In this document: positions 6,557 through 12,761 of the stretch, in pieces
How the letters are laid out: each line of letters opens with the position of its first letter
How positions within the stretch are numbered: the first letter of the stretch is position 1
NCBI GenBank assembly: GCA_026985435.1
Contig: JALSQL010000050.1
Span: forward strand, 1-13,098
Direction: 5' to 3'
Origin: Acidilobaceae archaeon
GTDB taxonomy: Archaea > Thermoproteota > Thermoprotei_A > Sulfolobales > Acidilobaceae
DNA: 13,098 nucleotides
Notes under the pieces: model-generated
The model's input: the letters and a program-made list of their open reading frames with translations, nothing else
What the model was told of the DNA's origin: nothing
The model's database searches: none
Made by a program: the position numbers and the translations under genes

Positions 6557-7390
6557 CTATGGTGGCCGCGCGTGGGCGGCGAGTGCGATGTAGATCGAAG
6601 CGGTGAGGGGCTCGGTGTTGAGCCTCGCCTCGGCTACGTCGGCGCCCCTCAGCTTGGCCGCTAGTATAGCCTGCCTGTAGGCGTGCTCCTCGACGCTAGT
6701 GTAGACCGCTAGGACCCTCCGCCCCCTCATGGTGGGCGCGAGGTGCAGGGGTGCAACGCTCTGGGCGGCGCCGCGGGCGAGCAGGTACATGGCCCCAGCC
6801 TCGGTGCTGGGGGTGTATGCTGCGACCTCCACCCCCCGGGCTACCGCGTGGAGCAGCTCCGGCAGGGTGGACTCTAGCCACTCGCCAGAGCCGGGTAGGG
6901 CCTCGAGCTCCTCCCCGATCCTGCTGGCCCTCGGCCCCCAGGGCTTGGGCGCCCAGAGTATCGCCGCCACCATAAGCGCTAGGAGGTGGTCGCCCCCCAC
7001 GACCTGGTACTCGCCCCCCAGCTCCGCGTACTGGTCGGCGTAGGCCGGGTGCAGCGGGGGGCCGTAGGCGTGCAGGGCGACCCCGAGCGCCGAGGCGGCG
7101 TTGGCTAGGTGCATCAGGTGGGAGTCCCTACCGCCGCCCGTGAAGGCCACGACAACCTCCCCACCCTCCGTGTACGGCAGTATGTGGACCGCGGCCTCCA
7201 CGCAGCCAGCCCTCACCGCGCGCACGCCAGCGTGGCGGAGCGCGAGGTAGAGAGTGGAGGCCGGCGCCTCCCCGCCGGGGCACGCGGCCACCACTACCTC
7301 GCTGGCGCCGCGGAGGGGCGGCGCCGGGAGGCGCCGGGCCGTGGAGAGGGCCTCCCGCGCCGCCTGCCCCACGCTGCTAGACGACGGCAT
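6557..7390 (-). CDS. SIS-like (sugar isomerase fold) protein in the mtnP operon
   Basis: Function not recognised. The 277-aa protein appears to contain two Rossmann-like halves, at about 30-145 and 170-272. The first has VVVAFTGGGRDSHLMHLANAASALGV (78-103), which resembles the phosphate-binding segment of SIS domains (VVVISRSGETRD type), with Gly/Ser-rich loop residues. The second half has VEVAAYTPSTEAGAMYLL and RVLAVYTSVEEHAYRQA. Duplicated-SIS proteins of this length occur in archaea as phosphoglucose/phosphomannose isomerases, but I cannot point to their catalytic Glu/His with confidence. ATG 7390 lies inside the mtnP coding region and overlaps its end by 14 bases, implying translational coupling. 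This suggests a link with methylthioribose-1-phosphate or another phosphosugar, which is inference only. No membrane segment or signal peptide. Confidence 0.5.
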   Translation of the reverse strand: MPSSSSVGQAAREALSTARRLPAPPLRGASEVVVAACPGGEAPASTLYLALRHAGVRAVRAGCVEAAVHILPYTEGGEVVVAFTGGGRDSHLMHLANAASALGVALHAYGPPLHPAYADQYAELGGEYQVVGGDHLLALMVAAILWAPKPWGPRASRIGEELEALPGSGEWLESTLPELLHAVARGVEVAAYTPSTEAGAMYLLARGAAQSVAPLHLAPTMRGRRVLAVYTSVEEHAYRQAILAAKLRGADVAEARLNTEPLTASIYIALAAHARPP

Positions 7391-8204
7391 GGCTGAGGGC
7401 CCTGCAGCAGCTGCACCTAGCCGGGTCGGGGTCGCCGGCTAGCTTGGGTATGACCTCGTATAGTATCCTCCGGGCGCGCTCGACGTTCTCCCTCATGATC
7501 CTCTCGACCTCCCCGGCCGTCACCGGCCTCTCGGCCCAGACGTCGTAGTCGGTCACCATGGCGAGGGTGGCGTAGCAGAGCTCCGCCTCGCAGGCCAGGT
7601 TGACCTCGGGCACCAGGGTCATCCCTATGATGTCGGCCCCGAATACCTCCCTCCACACCCTACTCTCGGCCCTCGTCGAGAACCTGGGGCCCTCGATGCA
7701 CACGTACGTGCCCCGCTCGTGGACCGGGTAGCCGAGCCGCCTGGCGGCGTCGACGAGCCTCGCTCGAAGGTCCTCGCAGAAGGGGTCGGCCATGCTGACG
7801 TGCACCGTGACCGGGCCGTCGTAGAAGGTGTACTGCCTCCCCTTAGTCATGTCTATGAACTGGTCTGGGACCACGAAGTCGCCGGGCCTGTAGTCCTCCC
7901 TCAGGCTGCCCACGGCGGAGACGCTGATAACCCACCTGACGCCCAGGGCCCTGAGAGCCCAGATGTTGGCCCGGTAGTTTATCCTATGCGGGGGGAGCGT
8001 GTGGCCCCTCCCGTGGCGGGGCAGGAATGCGACCCTCACGCCGCCGACGCTCCCAACGGTTATGAAGTCGCTCGGCCTCCCGTAGGGCGTGCTGACACGG
8101 ACCTCGACGGGGTCCTCGACTATGCCGGGGTCGTAGAGGCCCGAGCCCCCGATGACGCCCACCTGCGCCCTGACACCCTCGGGGCGGGTTAGCTCGTGTA
8201 TCAC
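7377..8204 (-). CDS. mtnP: S-methyl-5'-thioadenosine phosphorylase (MTAPII type)
   Basis: Phosphorolyses methylthioadenosine to adenine and methylthioribose-1-phosphate in methionine and polyamine-linked salvage. The 275-aa protein starts VGVIGGSGLYD (15-25), has phosphate-binding LPRHGRGHTLPPHRINYRAN (61-80), and substrate-site segments SAVGSL and FIDMTKGRQYTFYDG, then MTLVPEVNLACEAELCYA and TDYDVW. Cysteines C143, C205, C210, C264, C266 and C267 match, with a constant offset of five, the six disulfide and CXC cysteines I recall for Sulfolobus solfataricus MTAPII (138, 200, 205, 259, 261, 262). This predicts disulfides C143-C210 and C205-C267 and a terminal CXC, typical of extreme thermostability. 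The start is GTG 8204 with GGTG-type sequence upstream. It is divergent from aspS and heads a two-gene operon with the SIS-like gene. MTAPII-type enzymes may also accept adenosine. Confidence 0.95.
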   Translation of the reverse strand: MIHELTRPEGVRAQVGVIGGSGLYDPGIVEDPVEVRVSTPYGRPSDFITVGSVGGVRVAFLPRHGRGHTLPPHRINYRANIWALRALGVRWVISVSAVGSLREDYRPGDFVVPDQFIDMTKGRQYTFYDGPVTVHVSMADPFCEDLRARLVDAARRLGYPVHERGTYVCIEGPRFSTRAESRVWREVFGADIIGMTLVPEVNLACEAELCYATLAMVTDYDVWAERPVTAGEVERIMRENVERARRILYEVIPKLAGDPDPARCSCCRALSHAVV

Positions 8205-8238
8205 CCCGCCACACCCGGGAGCCCCCCGGGGCGGGGCC

Positions 8239-8248
8239 TCTTTTAATC
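8239..8248. promoter_or_regulatory. Shared TATA-like element between divergent mtnP and aspS
   Basis: TCTTTTAATC lies in the middle of the 73-base gap. On the plus strand (CTTTTAAT) its centre is about 34 bases before the aspS GTG at 8278, giving a leaderless or nearly leaderless mRNA. On the minus strand (ATTAAAAG) its centre is about 39 bases before the mtnP GTG at 8204, giving a leader near 13 bases. No other A/T-rich site exists in the gap, so the same element plausibly serves both genes. Confidence 0.6.
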
Positions 8249-8277
8249 GCTAGGCGCTTCCCCGCCGCGGCCAGAGC

Positions 8278-9561
8278 GTGGTGGGAGGCTTGCAGGCTAG
8301 CGGGGGGAGGAGGGTAACAGTATACGGCCACGTGGAGGCGGTCAGGGTCAAGGGTAAGATAGCCTTCATAACCATCAGGACGTTCGACGGGGAGGAGCAG
8401 GTCACGATAAAGAAGGGGGTGGCACCCGAGGAGGTCTGGAGGGCCATCGAGGAGATCGGCAGAGAGTACCTCATAAGGGTCGACGGGGTGATGGTCGAGA
8501 GCAAGATAGCCAGGCTGGGCCGGGAGATACTGCCCGAGAGGATAGCCGTGGTGGCCCCCAGCAAGCCCACGCCCATAGACCTCTACGGGAAGGTCGAGGC
8601 CGAGTGGCCCACCAGGCTGAGGTACAGGTACCTCGACATCAGGAGGCCTAGAGTGAAGGCGATATTCAGGGTTAGGAGCACCCTGATGGCCGCCGCGAGG
8701 GAGTTCCTGAGGAGGGAGGGATTCGTGGAGCTGACCTTCCCAATAATAATAGCGACCGCCACGGAGGGCGGGGCAGAGCTCTTCCCCGTCGACTACTTCG
8801 GCAGGAGGGCCTTCCTGGCCCAGAGCTCGCAGCTCTACAAGCAGAGCGCGGTCCCCGCGTTCGGGAGGGTGTTCAGCATAGCTCCCAGCTTCCGGGCCGA
8901 GAAGAGCAGGACCAGGAAGCACCTCACCGAGTTCTGGCAGATAGACGTGGAGGCAGCGCTGGTGACGAAGAGGGACCTGATGGACCTCCAGTTCAGGCTG
9001 GTGAACAGTGTAGTAGAGAGGATACTCGAGGAGAACGAGAGGGACCTGGAGATACTCGGGGTAGCCGACCTGGAGCCCTGGAGCGGCTACGACGTGATAA
9101 GCTACGATGAGGCCCTAGAGACGCTTAGGAGGAAGGGCTTCGAGATAGAGTGGGGCGACGACTTCGGGGCGGACGAGGAGAGGGCCCTAGTGGAGGAGTT
9201 CGATAGGCCCTTCTTCATACCGGAGTTCCCCGCGAGCGTGACGGCGTTCTACTACATGGTGGACAGGGAGGACCCGAGGATAGCCCACAGGATAGACATG
9301 ATGGGCCCCGGCCGCTACGGGGTGGAGTGGAGCAGCGGCGGCCTCAGGGAGCACGAGCCCGACAGGCTGAGGGCGAGGATGGAGGCTATGGGGCTCAACC
9401 CGGAGAGCTTCGGCTGGTACCTCGAGATGTTCGAGTACGGGTTCCCGCCTCACGGGGGCTTCGGCATGGGGGTCGAGAGGCTGCTTCAGACGCTCCTCCG
9501 GCTGGAGAGGATACACGAGGCCGCCCTCTACCCCAGAACCCCCGACATACTAGAGCCGTAG
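8278..9561 (+). CDS. aspS: Aspartyl-tRNA synthetase, archaeal type, probably non-discriminating
   Basis: Charges tRNA-Asp, and possibly tRNA-Asn, with aspartate. The 427-aa class II synthetase has an N-terminal OB-fold anticodon-binding domain (about 11-95), a hinge, and a catalytic domain with motif 1 near 143-156, the aspartate-specific TEGGAELFPVDYFGRRAFLAQSSQLYKQ region (162-189), motif 2 (FRAEKSRTRKHLTEFWQIDVE, 205-225) and motif 3 (GFGMGVERLL, 394-403). The YLDIRRP segment (118-124) is typical of AspRS. The OB-fold position that is Trp in discriminating archaeal enzymes (GWV) is His here (G17-H18-V19), suggesting relaxed tRNA specificity. Start GTG 8278; TTG 8290 is an alternative. It is first in a likely aspS-pth2-truD operon, driven by the 8239-8248 element. 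AsnRS was considered; TEGGAELFP and the LREHE...GLNPESF...PPHGGFG ending favour AspRS. Confidence 0.93.
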   Translation: MVGGLQASGGRRVTVYGHVEAVRVKGKIAFITIRTFDGEEQVTIKKGVAPEEVWRAIEEIGREYLIRVDGVMVESKIARLGREILPERIAVVAPSKPTPIDLYGKVEAEWPTRLRYRYLDIRRPRVKAIFRVRSTLMAAAREFLRREGFVELTFPIIIATATEGGAELFPVDYFGRRAFLAQSSQLYKQSAVPAFGRVFSIAPSFRAEKSRTRKHLTEFWQIDVEAALVTKRDLMDLQFRLVNSVVERILEENERDLEILGVADLEPWSGYDVISYDEALETLRRKGFEIEWGDDFGADEERALVEEFDRPFFIPEFPASVTAFYYMVDREDPRIAHRIDMMGPGRYGVEWSSGGLREHEPDRLRARMEAMGLNPESFGWYLEMFEYGFPPHGGFGMGVERLLQTLLRLERIHEAALYPRTPDILEP

Positions 9562-9592
9562 GCGGGAGCCTTCCACCAGCGGGGGCGCGGGG

Positions 9593-9961
9593 GTGGCGGG
9601 CTACAAGCAGGCGATAGTGGTGAGGAGAGACCTCAGGATGGGGCCCGGCAAGGCGGCGGCCCAGGCGGCCCACGCTAGCTGCGAGGCCGTCTTCAGGATC
9701 CTCGACAGCGGGAGGGAGCCCTGGCTGGGCTGGCTGAAGGCCTGGAGGGCCAGCGGCCAGAAGAAGGTCGTACTCAGGGTTGAGGGCGAGGGGGAGCTGC
9801 TGGCCGTCTACACCCAAGCGCAGACCCTAGGACTGCCAGCCAGCCTCATAGCGGATGCAGGCCTAACACAGCTGCCGCCGGGCACGAAGACGGCGGTGGC
9901 CGTCGGCCCCGCGCCAGAGCAGCTAGTGGACAGGGTCACGGGGAGGCTACGCCTCTACTAG
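9593..9961 (+). CDS. pth2: Peptidyl-tRNA hydrolase, Pth2 family
   Basis: Releases peptides from peptidyl-tRNA that has fallen off the ribosome, recycling tRNA. At 122 aa it has the family's usual length of about 115-125. It matches the Pth2 pattern closely: KQAIVVRRDLRMGPGKAAAQAAHAS at the N terminus, with K20, Q24 and H27 in the expected active-site helix, then LPASLIADAGLTQLPPGTKTAVAVGP in the C-terminal half, containing the conserved Asp-Ala-Gly and Thr positions. Start GTG 9593 gives MAGYKQ, only a few residues before the conserved core. It begins 31 bases after the aspS stop and ends five bases before the truD GTG, so the three genes are very likely one operon. Proximity of pth2 and truD is familiar in archaeal genomes. 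Confidence 0.95.
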   Translation: MAGYKQAIVVRRDLRMGPGKAAAQAAHASCEAVFRILDSGREPWLGWLKAWRASGQKKVVLRVEGEGELLAVYTQAQTLGLPASLIADAGLTQLPPGTKTAVAVGPAPEQLVDRVTGRLRLY

Positions 9962-9965
9962 CCGG

Positions 9966-11090
9966 GTGGGCGCCTTGGACCCCCTCCTAGACGCGCTCGA
10001 GGCCCTCTGGGGGCTAGACGGGGGGCTCCCCCGCGGCGGGCCTGGGATAGCCTGGATCGAGAGGCCCCATGGCTTCAGGGTGGCGGAGCCGAGGCCCCAG
10101 GGCCTCTCCGGGGAGGGCGGCTGGGCCGTCTACCTGGTCAGGAGGGTCAACATGGACTCCAGGGCGGCCGGGCGCCTCCTAGCCAGGCTCCTGGGGGCGA
10201 GGGGCTACAGGCTCCAGGGCCTCAAGGACGCGTGCTCCACCGCATACCAGTACATAGCCGTCAGGAGCCCGGAGAGGACGCCGGGGCGCCTGGAGCATGG
10301 CCGCCTGAGCGCGTGGCTCGCCGGGCGCCTGCGGGAGCCCCCCAGGCCGGGCGGGCACGGTTTCAACATCTTCAGCCTAGACGTTAGCTACACGGGGGAC
10401 CCGGCTGGGCTCTGCAGGCGCCTCGAGGGGGCGAGGTGGATACCTGGCTTCTACGGCCCCCAGAGGTTCGGCGTCGAGAGGCCCAACACCCACTACACGG
10501 GCCTCCTCAGGGTGGCCGGCAGCCTCGGCGGGCTCGTTCGAGAGTACAAGCTCAGGTACCCCCTGGAGGAGGCGAGGCCGCCGGGCAGCTACGAGAGGGC
10601 CGCAATAGAGGCCGCGGCCTCCCGGGCCTCGCCGACGGCTGCGGGGGCCCCGGGCCCCGCCAGGCTCCACATTGAAGCGCTCCAAGCCTACCTCTTCAAC
10701 AAGACCCTATCGCGCCTCCTACGCTCGGGCCACACACCCCGGGAGCTAGCGGAGCACTGGACAACGCTCCACTGCCCCCACGGGCCGGTGAAAGCGCCAG
10801 CGGCCAGGCTACCCTCGGGAAGGCTGGCGTCAGCCAGGACCACCTGGGCGAGGGCCCTCCGGAGGACCATGGAGGCCGAGGGCGCCCCACCCACCCTCTG
10901 GGCAGGCCTGCCAGCGAGGAGTAGCCTGAGGCCGCTAGCATACCCGGTATGCTCCCTCAGGTGCAGGCCCACACCCACAGGCGCCATCAGGGTTTGCACA
11001 GTCCTACCAGCGGGCGCCTACGCCACGATACTCCTACGCAGCGCCGCCAGGGTGGACTGGCTAAGGTACGCTAGATGCGGCTCCCGCTAG
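9966..11090 (+). CDS. truD: tRNA pseudouridine(13) synthase, TruD/Pus7 family
   Basis: Isomerises a uridine in the D arm region of tRNA (U13 in bacteria; archaeal and eukaryotic homologues can have wider targets). The 374-aa protein contains GLKDACSTAYQYIAV (85-99) with catalytic Asp D88, FYGPQRFG (162-169) and the LQAYLFNK motif (239-246), the three clearest TruD signatures. Residues 27-41 (GIAWIERPHGFRVAE) correspond to the N-terminal substrate-binding strand. It is at the short end for archaeal members; residues 210-230 are Ala/Pro-rich linker. The start is GTG 9966. TTG 9975 is an attractive alternative, because GGTGG at 9965-9969 would then be a ribosome binding site five bases upstream. 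It is last in the aspS-pth2-truD operon; the next features are tRNAs on the other strand. Confidence 0.92.
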   Translation: MGALDPLLDALEALWGLDGGLPRGGPGIAWIERPHGFRVAEPRPQGLSGEGGWAVYLVRRVNMDSRAAGRLLARLLGARGYRLQGLKDACSTAYQYIAVRSPERTPGRLEHGRLSAWLAGRLREPPRPGGHGFNIFSLDVSYTGDPAGLCRRLEGARWIPGFYGPQRFGVERPNTHYTGLLRVAGSLGGLVREYKLRYPLEEARPPGSYERAAIEAAASRASPTAAGAPGPARLHIEALQAYLFNKTLSRLLRSGHTPRELAEHWTTLHCPHGPVKAPAARLPSGRLASARTTWARALRRTMEAEGAPPTLWAGLPARSSLRPLAYPVCSLRCRPTPTGAIRVCTVLPAGAYATILLRSAARVDWLRYARCGSR

Positions 11091-11116
11091 CAGGGCCGCG
11101 CGCTGGGGGCATGTGG

Positions 11117-11191
11117 TGCCGCGGCCGGGATTTGAACCCGGGTCACGGGCTCGAAAGGCCCGCATACTGGGCCGGGCTATACTACCGCGGC
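11117..11191 (-). tRNA. tRNA-Glu(TTC)
   Basis: Read on the minus strand, acceptor GCCGCGG pairs with CCGCGGC. The anticodon stem CGGGC/GCCCG encloses CTTTCGA, so the anticodon is UUC. The variable loop has four nucleotides (TGAC), usual for tRNA-Glu, and the T arm is CCGGG-TTCAAAT-CCCGG. The discriminator is A with CCA encoded next (11114-11116). No intron. No TATA-like sequence lies in the 22-base gap to tRNA-Cys, so the two are probably co-transcribed, tRNA-Cys first. Confidence 0.96.
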
Positions 11192-11216
11192 GCCCCCTCG
11201 CTAGGGGTTAGCGTGG

Positions 11217-11320
11217 AGCCGGGGCCGGGATTCGAACCCGGGAACTAACGGGTCTCCGCGATGGGCCCCGCCCTCCGGGCCACTGCAGCCCGCCGCCTTG
11301 GACCGCTCGGCCACCCCGGC
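11217..11320 (-). tRNA. tRNA-Cys(GCA) with a 29-nt intron at position 37/38
   Basis: On the minus strand, acceptor GCCGGGG pairs with CCCCGGC. The discriminator is U, a cysteine identity element, and CCA is encoded next (11214-11216). The D arm is GCCGAGCGGTCCAAGGC. Anticodon stem GCGGG/CCCGT flanks CTGCAG, then 29 extra bases, then A, so the spliced loop is CTGCAGA with anticodon GCA. The T arm is CCGGG-TTCGAAT-CCCGG; the variable loop is six nucleotides, one more than usual. The mature length is 75. A TATA-like element (minus strand ATTATAG, 11354-11360) lies about 37 bases upstream. Confidence 0.93.
11254..11282 (-). other. Archaeal tRNA intron in tRNA-Cys
   Basis: The 29-base insertion lies between exon 1 (ending CTGCAG) and exon 2 (beginning ACCCGT), the canonical 37/38 site. 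Part of a bulge-helix-bulge can be drawn: CTGC pairs with GCGG near the intron's 3' end, leaving three-base bulges AGT and AGA. Cleavage after the second base of each bulge gives exactly this intron. The helix inside the intron is imperfect next to the central helix, so the motif is relaxed. Sequence alone allows shifts of one or two bases; the bulges and the 37/38 rule pick this register. Confidence 0.85.
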
Positions 11321-11353
11321 CCCTCTCCAGACCCGCGTCTCCCCGGGCGGGTG

Positions 11354-11360
11354 CTATAAT
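11354..11360 (-). promoter_or_regulatory. TATA box for the tRNA-Cys/tRNA-Glu unit
   Basis: CTATAAT on the plus strand (ATTATAG on the minus strand) is about 37 bases upstream of the tRNA-Cys 5' end, placing a start site near 11331 and a leader of roughly ten bases. Confidence 0.55.
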
Positions 11361-11388
11361 CCTTATGGTCACCCGGGCGGTTCTCGAG

Positions 11389-11397
11389 CTATTTTAG
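11389..11397 (+). promoter_or_regulatory. TATA-like element for the nucleotidyltransferase gene
   Basis: CTATTTTAG is centred about 41 bases before the ATG at 11434, so a start site near 11419 would leave a short leader including the GGTGGTG site (11419-11425). Confidence 0.5.
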
Positions 11398-11433
11398 CCC
11401 TCGGGGGGCGGCGCGGGCGGTGGTGGGCGCGTC

Positions 11434-11994
11434 ATGGTGTCCGCGTCTATCGTTGGCAGGGTCGTGAAGGAGCTGGCTGGCGAGGGGTTCAGGTTCACGA
11501 TCATCGGGGGCACGGTTGTGGAGCTGGCCCTGGGCAGCAGGGACCTGGGGGACGACGTGGACGTCTACGCCGAGGAGCCGGACGTGCTGGTGGAGGAGGA
11601 GAAGTATAGGGAGGTAGCCGAGAGGAGGGGGTGGGTTCTGGGCCAGACGTGGCTCGGGACCCCCATGATACTCGTCCGCGTGGGGGACGTTGAGGTGCCG
11701 GTTGAGTTCTACGATAACATGTTCGACTTCTACGTGCCACCCTCGATGGTGGAGAGGGCGAGGAGGGCCAGCGTGGGCGGTGCTAGAGCCAAGGTTGTGA
11801 GGCTCGAGGACCATATAGTTCTTAAGGCCAACGCTGGCAGGGAGAAGGACATCGAGCGCCTAAGGGAGATAGCGAGCCTAGCCTCGAAGGGCAAGCTTCA
11901 CTTAAACCTGAAGGCAATAAAAGAGGCGGCCTCGGAGTTCGACGACGAGCCAGTCATACTACGCCGCCTGAGGGACGCCGGCTTCAGGGTTTAG
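11434..11994 (+). CDS. Nucleotidyltransferase-fold protein
   Basis: Member of the polymerase-beta-like nucleotidyltransferase superfamily; substrate unknown. In 186 aa, the N-terminal domain shows FTIIGGTVVELALGSRDLGDDVDVY (21-45): the G25-G26 helix turn, then D41-V-D43 as the two metal-binding acids. VEVPVEFYDN (86-95) supplies a probable third acid, E91 or D94. RLEDHIVLKANAGREKDIERLREIA (123-147) resembles the segment following the core in AbiEii-like and related stand-alone nucleotidyltransferases, where it marks a Lys plus Gly-Arg-x-Lys-Asp motif. No HEPN-type or AbiEi-type partner is next to it, so a toxin-antitoxin role is not supported here. ATG 11434 has GGTGGTG about eight bases upstream. 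Its stop overlaps that of the convergent phosphoribosyltransferase gene. Confidence 0.8.
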   Translation: MVSASIVGRVVKELAGEGFRFTIIGGTVVELALGSRDLGDDVDVYAEEPDVLVEEEKYREVAERRGWVLGQTWLGTPMILVRVGDVEVPVEFYDNMFDFYVPPSMVERARRASVGGARAKVVRLEDHIVLKANAGREKDIERLREIASLASKGKLHLNLKAIKEAASEFDDEPVILRRLRDAGFRV

Positions 11995-12698
11995 CCCCTC
12001 CGGCCCGAGGCGAGCCGGTAACCCTGGGGGGTACGCTCCAGGTCCCCCCTCCTCACGAGCCTCTCGAGCGCCTCGCCCCAGTACCACCCGAAGTCCTCTG
12101 GCCGCACGCCGTACCACTCTACGAACACCGAGCGGAGCTCCTCCTCGCCCACCACCCTGCCAGCCAGCTTCTCGTCCTCGCGTAGGACCCGGAGTATGAA
12201 CTGCTGGAGGTCCTCCAGGCGCGTCCAGGGGTACTGGAACCAGACCCACTCTCTAACCTCTAGGTAGTAGTAGTCGGGCCTAACCTTGGCCACGCTGCTT
12301 ATCCACTGGAGTGCCGCTATGCGGACCTCCCTGGGCTTCCACTCGCGCGCTATGAAGTCCCTGGCCAGCGCCAGCGTCTCACCAGTATCTACAATATCGT
12401 CAACCACAAGGACGTTGAGACCGCTAGCGTCGACGGTATACGGGAACTTCAGTATAGCCCTCTCAGCAGCCCTCGCAGCCTCAACCCAGTGCTGGCTCTG
12501 AACGCTCAGGAGGTTGGTTACATCGAGGAAATCGCAGAGAAGCCTAGCCGGAACGAAGCCACCCCTAGCCACGGCGACAACCAGATCAGGCCTCCACCCA
12601 CTCTCCTCAACCCGCCTCGCGAGACCCCGGGACCACTCAACCACGTCATCCCAGGATACAAGCCTCACCGGCACCCTAGGCCGGCCAGCCACGGCCAA
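11991..12698 (-). CDS. Phosphoribosyltransferase with C-terminal extension (6-oxopurine type, COG2236-like)
   Basis: PRPP-dependent phosphoribosyltransferase, probably in purine base salvage. Of 235 aa, residues 36-57 (RPDLVVAVARGGFVPARLL) and the PRPP-binding loop VLVVDDIVDTGET (96-108; D100, D101) define a type I PRTase. WVWFQYPW (151-158) at the end of the core resembles the closing motif of archaeal COG2236 xanthine/guanine-type enzymes. About 75 residues follow (160-235), ending LERLVRRGDLERTPQGYRL, which looks like the last helix and wing of a small winged-helix domain. The start is TTG 12698; GTG 12692 is also possible, being nine bases after a GGTGA site versus three bases for TTG. 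A TATA-like element lies at 12731-12738. The base specificity cannot be read from sequence by eye. Confidence 0.85.
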   Translation of the reverse strand: MAVAGRPRVPVRLVSWDDVVEWSRGLARRVEESGWRPDLVVAVARGGFVPARLLCDFLDVTNLLSVQSQHWVEAARAAERAILKFPYTVDASGLNVLVVDDIVDTGETLALARDFIAREWKPREVRIAALQWISSVAKVRPDYYYLEVREWVWFQYPWTRLEDLQQFILRVLREDEKLAGRVVGEEELRSVFVEWYGVRPEDFGWYWGEALERLVRRGDLERTPQGYRLASGRRG

Positions 12699-12730
12699 CG
12701 CTCACCGGAGACACGTGGGGGCCACAGGAA

Positions 12731-12738
12731 TAATAGCA
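12731..12738 (-). promoter_or_regulatory. TATA-like element for the phosphoribosyltransferase gene
   Basis: The minus strand reads GCTATTA here. A start site near 12707 would leave a leader of 9 bases to TTG 12698 or 15 bases to GTG 12692, including the GGTGA at about 12702-12706. Confidence 0.5.
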
Positions 12739-12761
12739 TACCGCCCCCCAGCAGCGCGTGA

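Noticed and set aside
7984..8922. Minus-strand frame of 312 codons across the mtnP-aspS gap
   Set aside because: It is the antisense of conserved aspS and mtnP sequence, and its product has no recognisable features.
11217..11320. tRNA-Ser(GGA) reading of the intron-containing tRNA
   Set aside because: Splicing to CTGGAGA would be possible by sequence alone, but U73, the short variable loop and the 37/38 junction all indicate tRNA-Cys(GCA).
11298..11609. Plus-strand open frame of 103 codons
   Set aside because: It covers tRNA-Cys and the promoter and shadows the real nucleotidyltransferase frame; the translation is Gly/Arg-rich without motifs.
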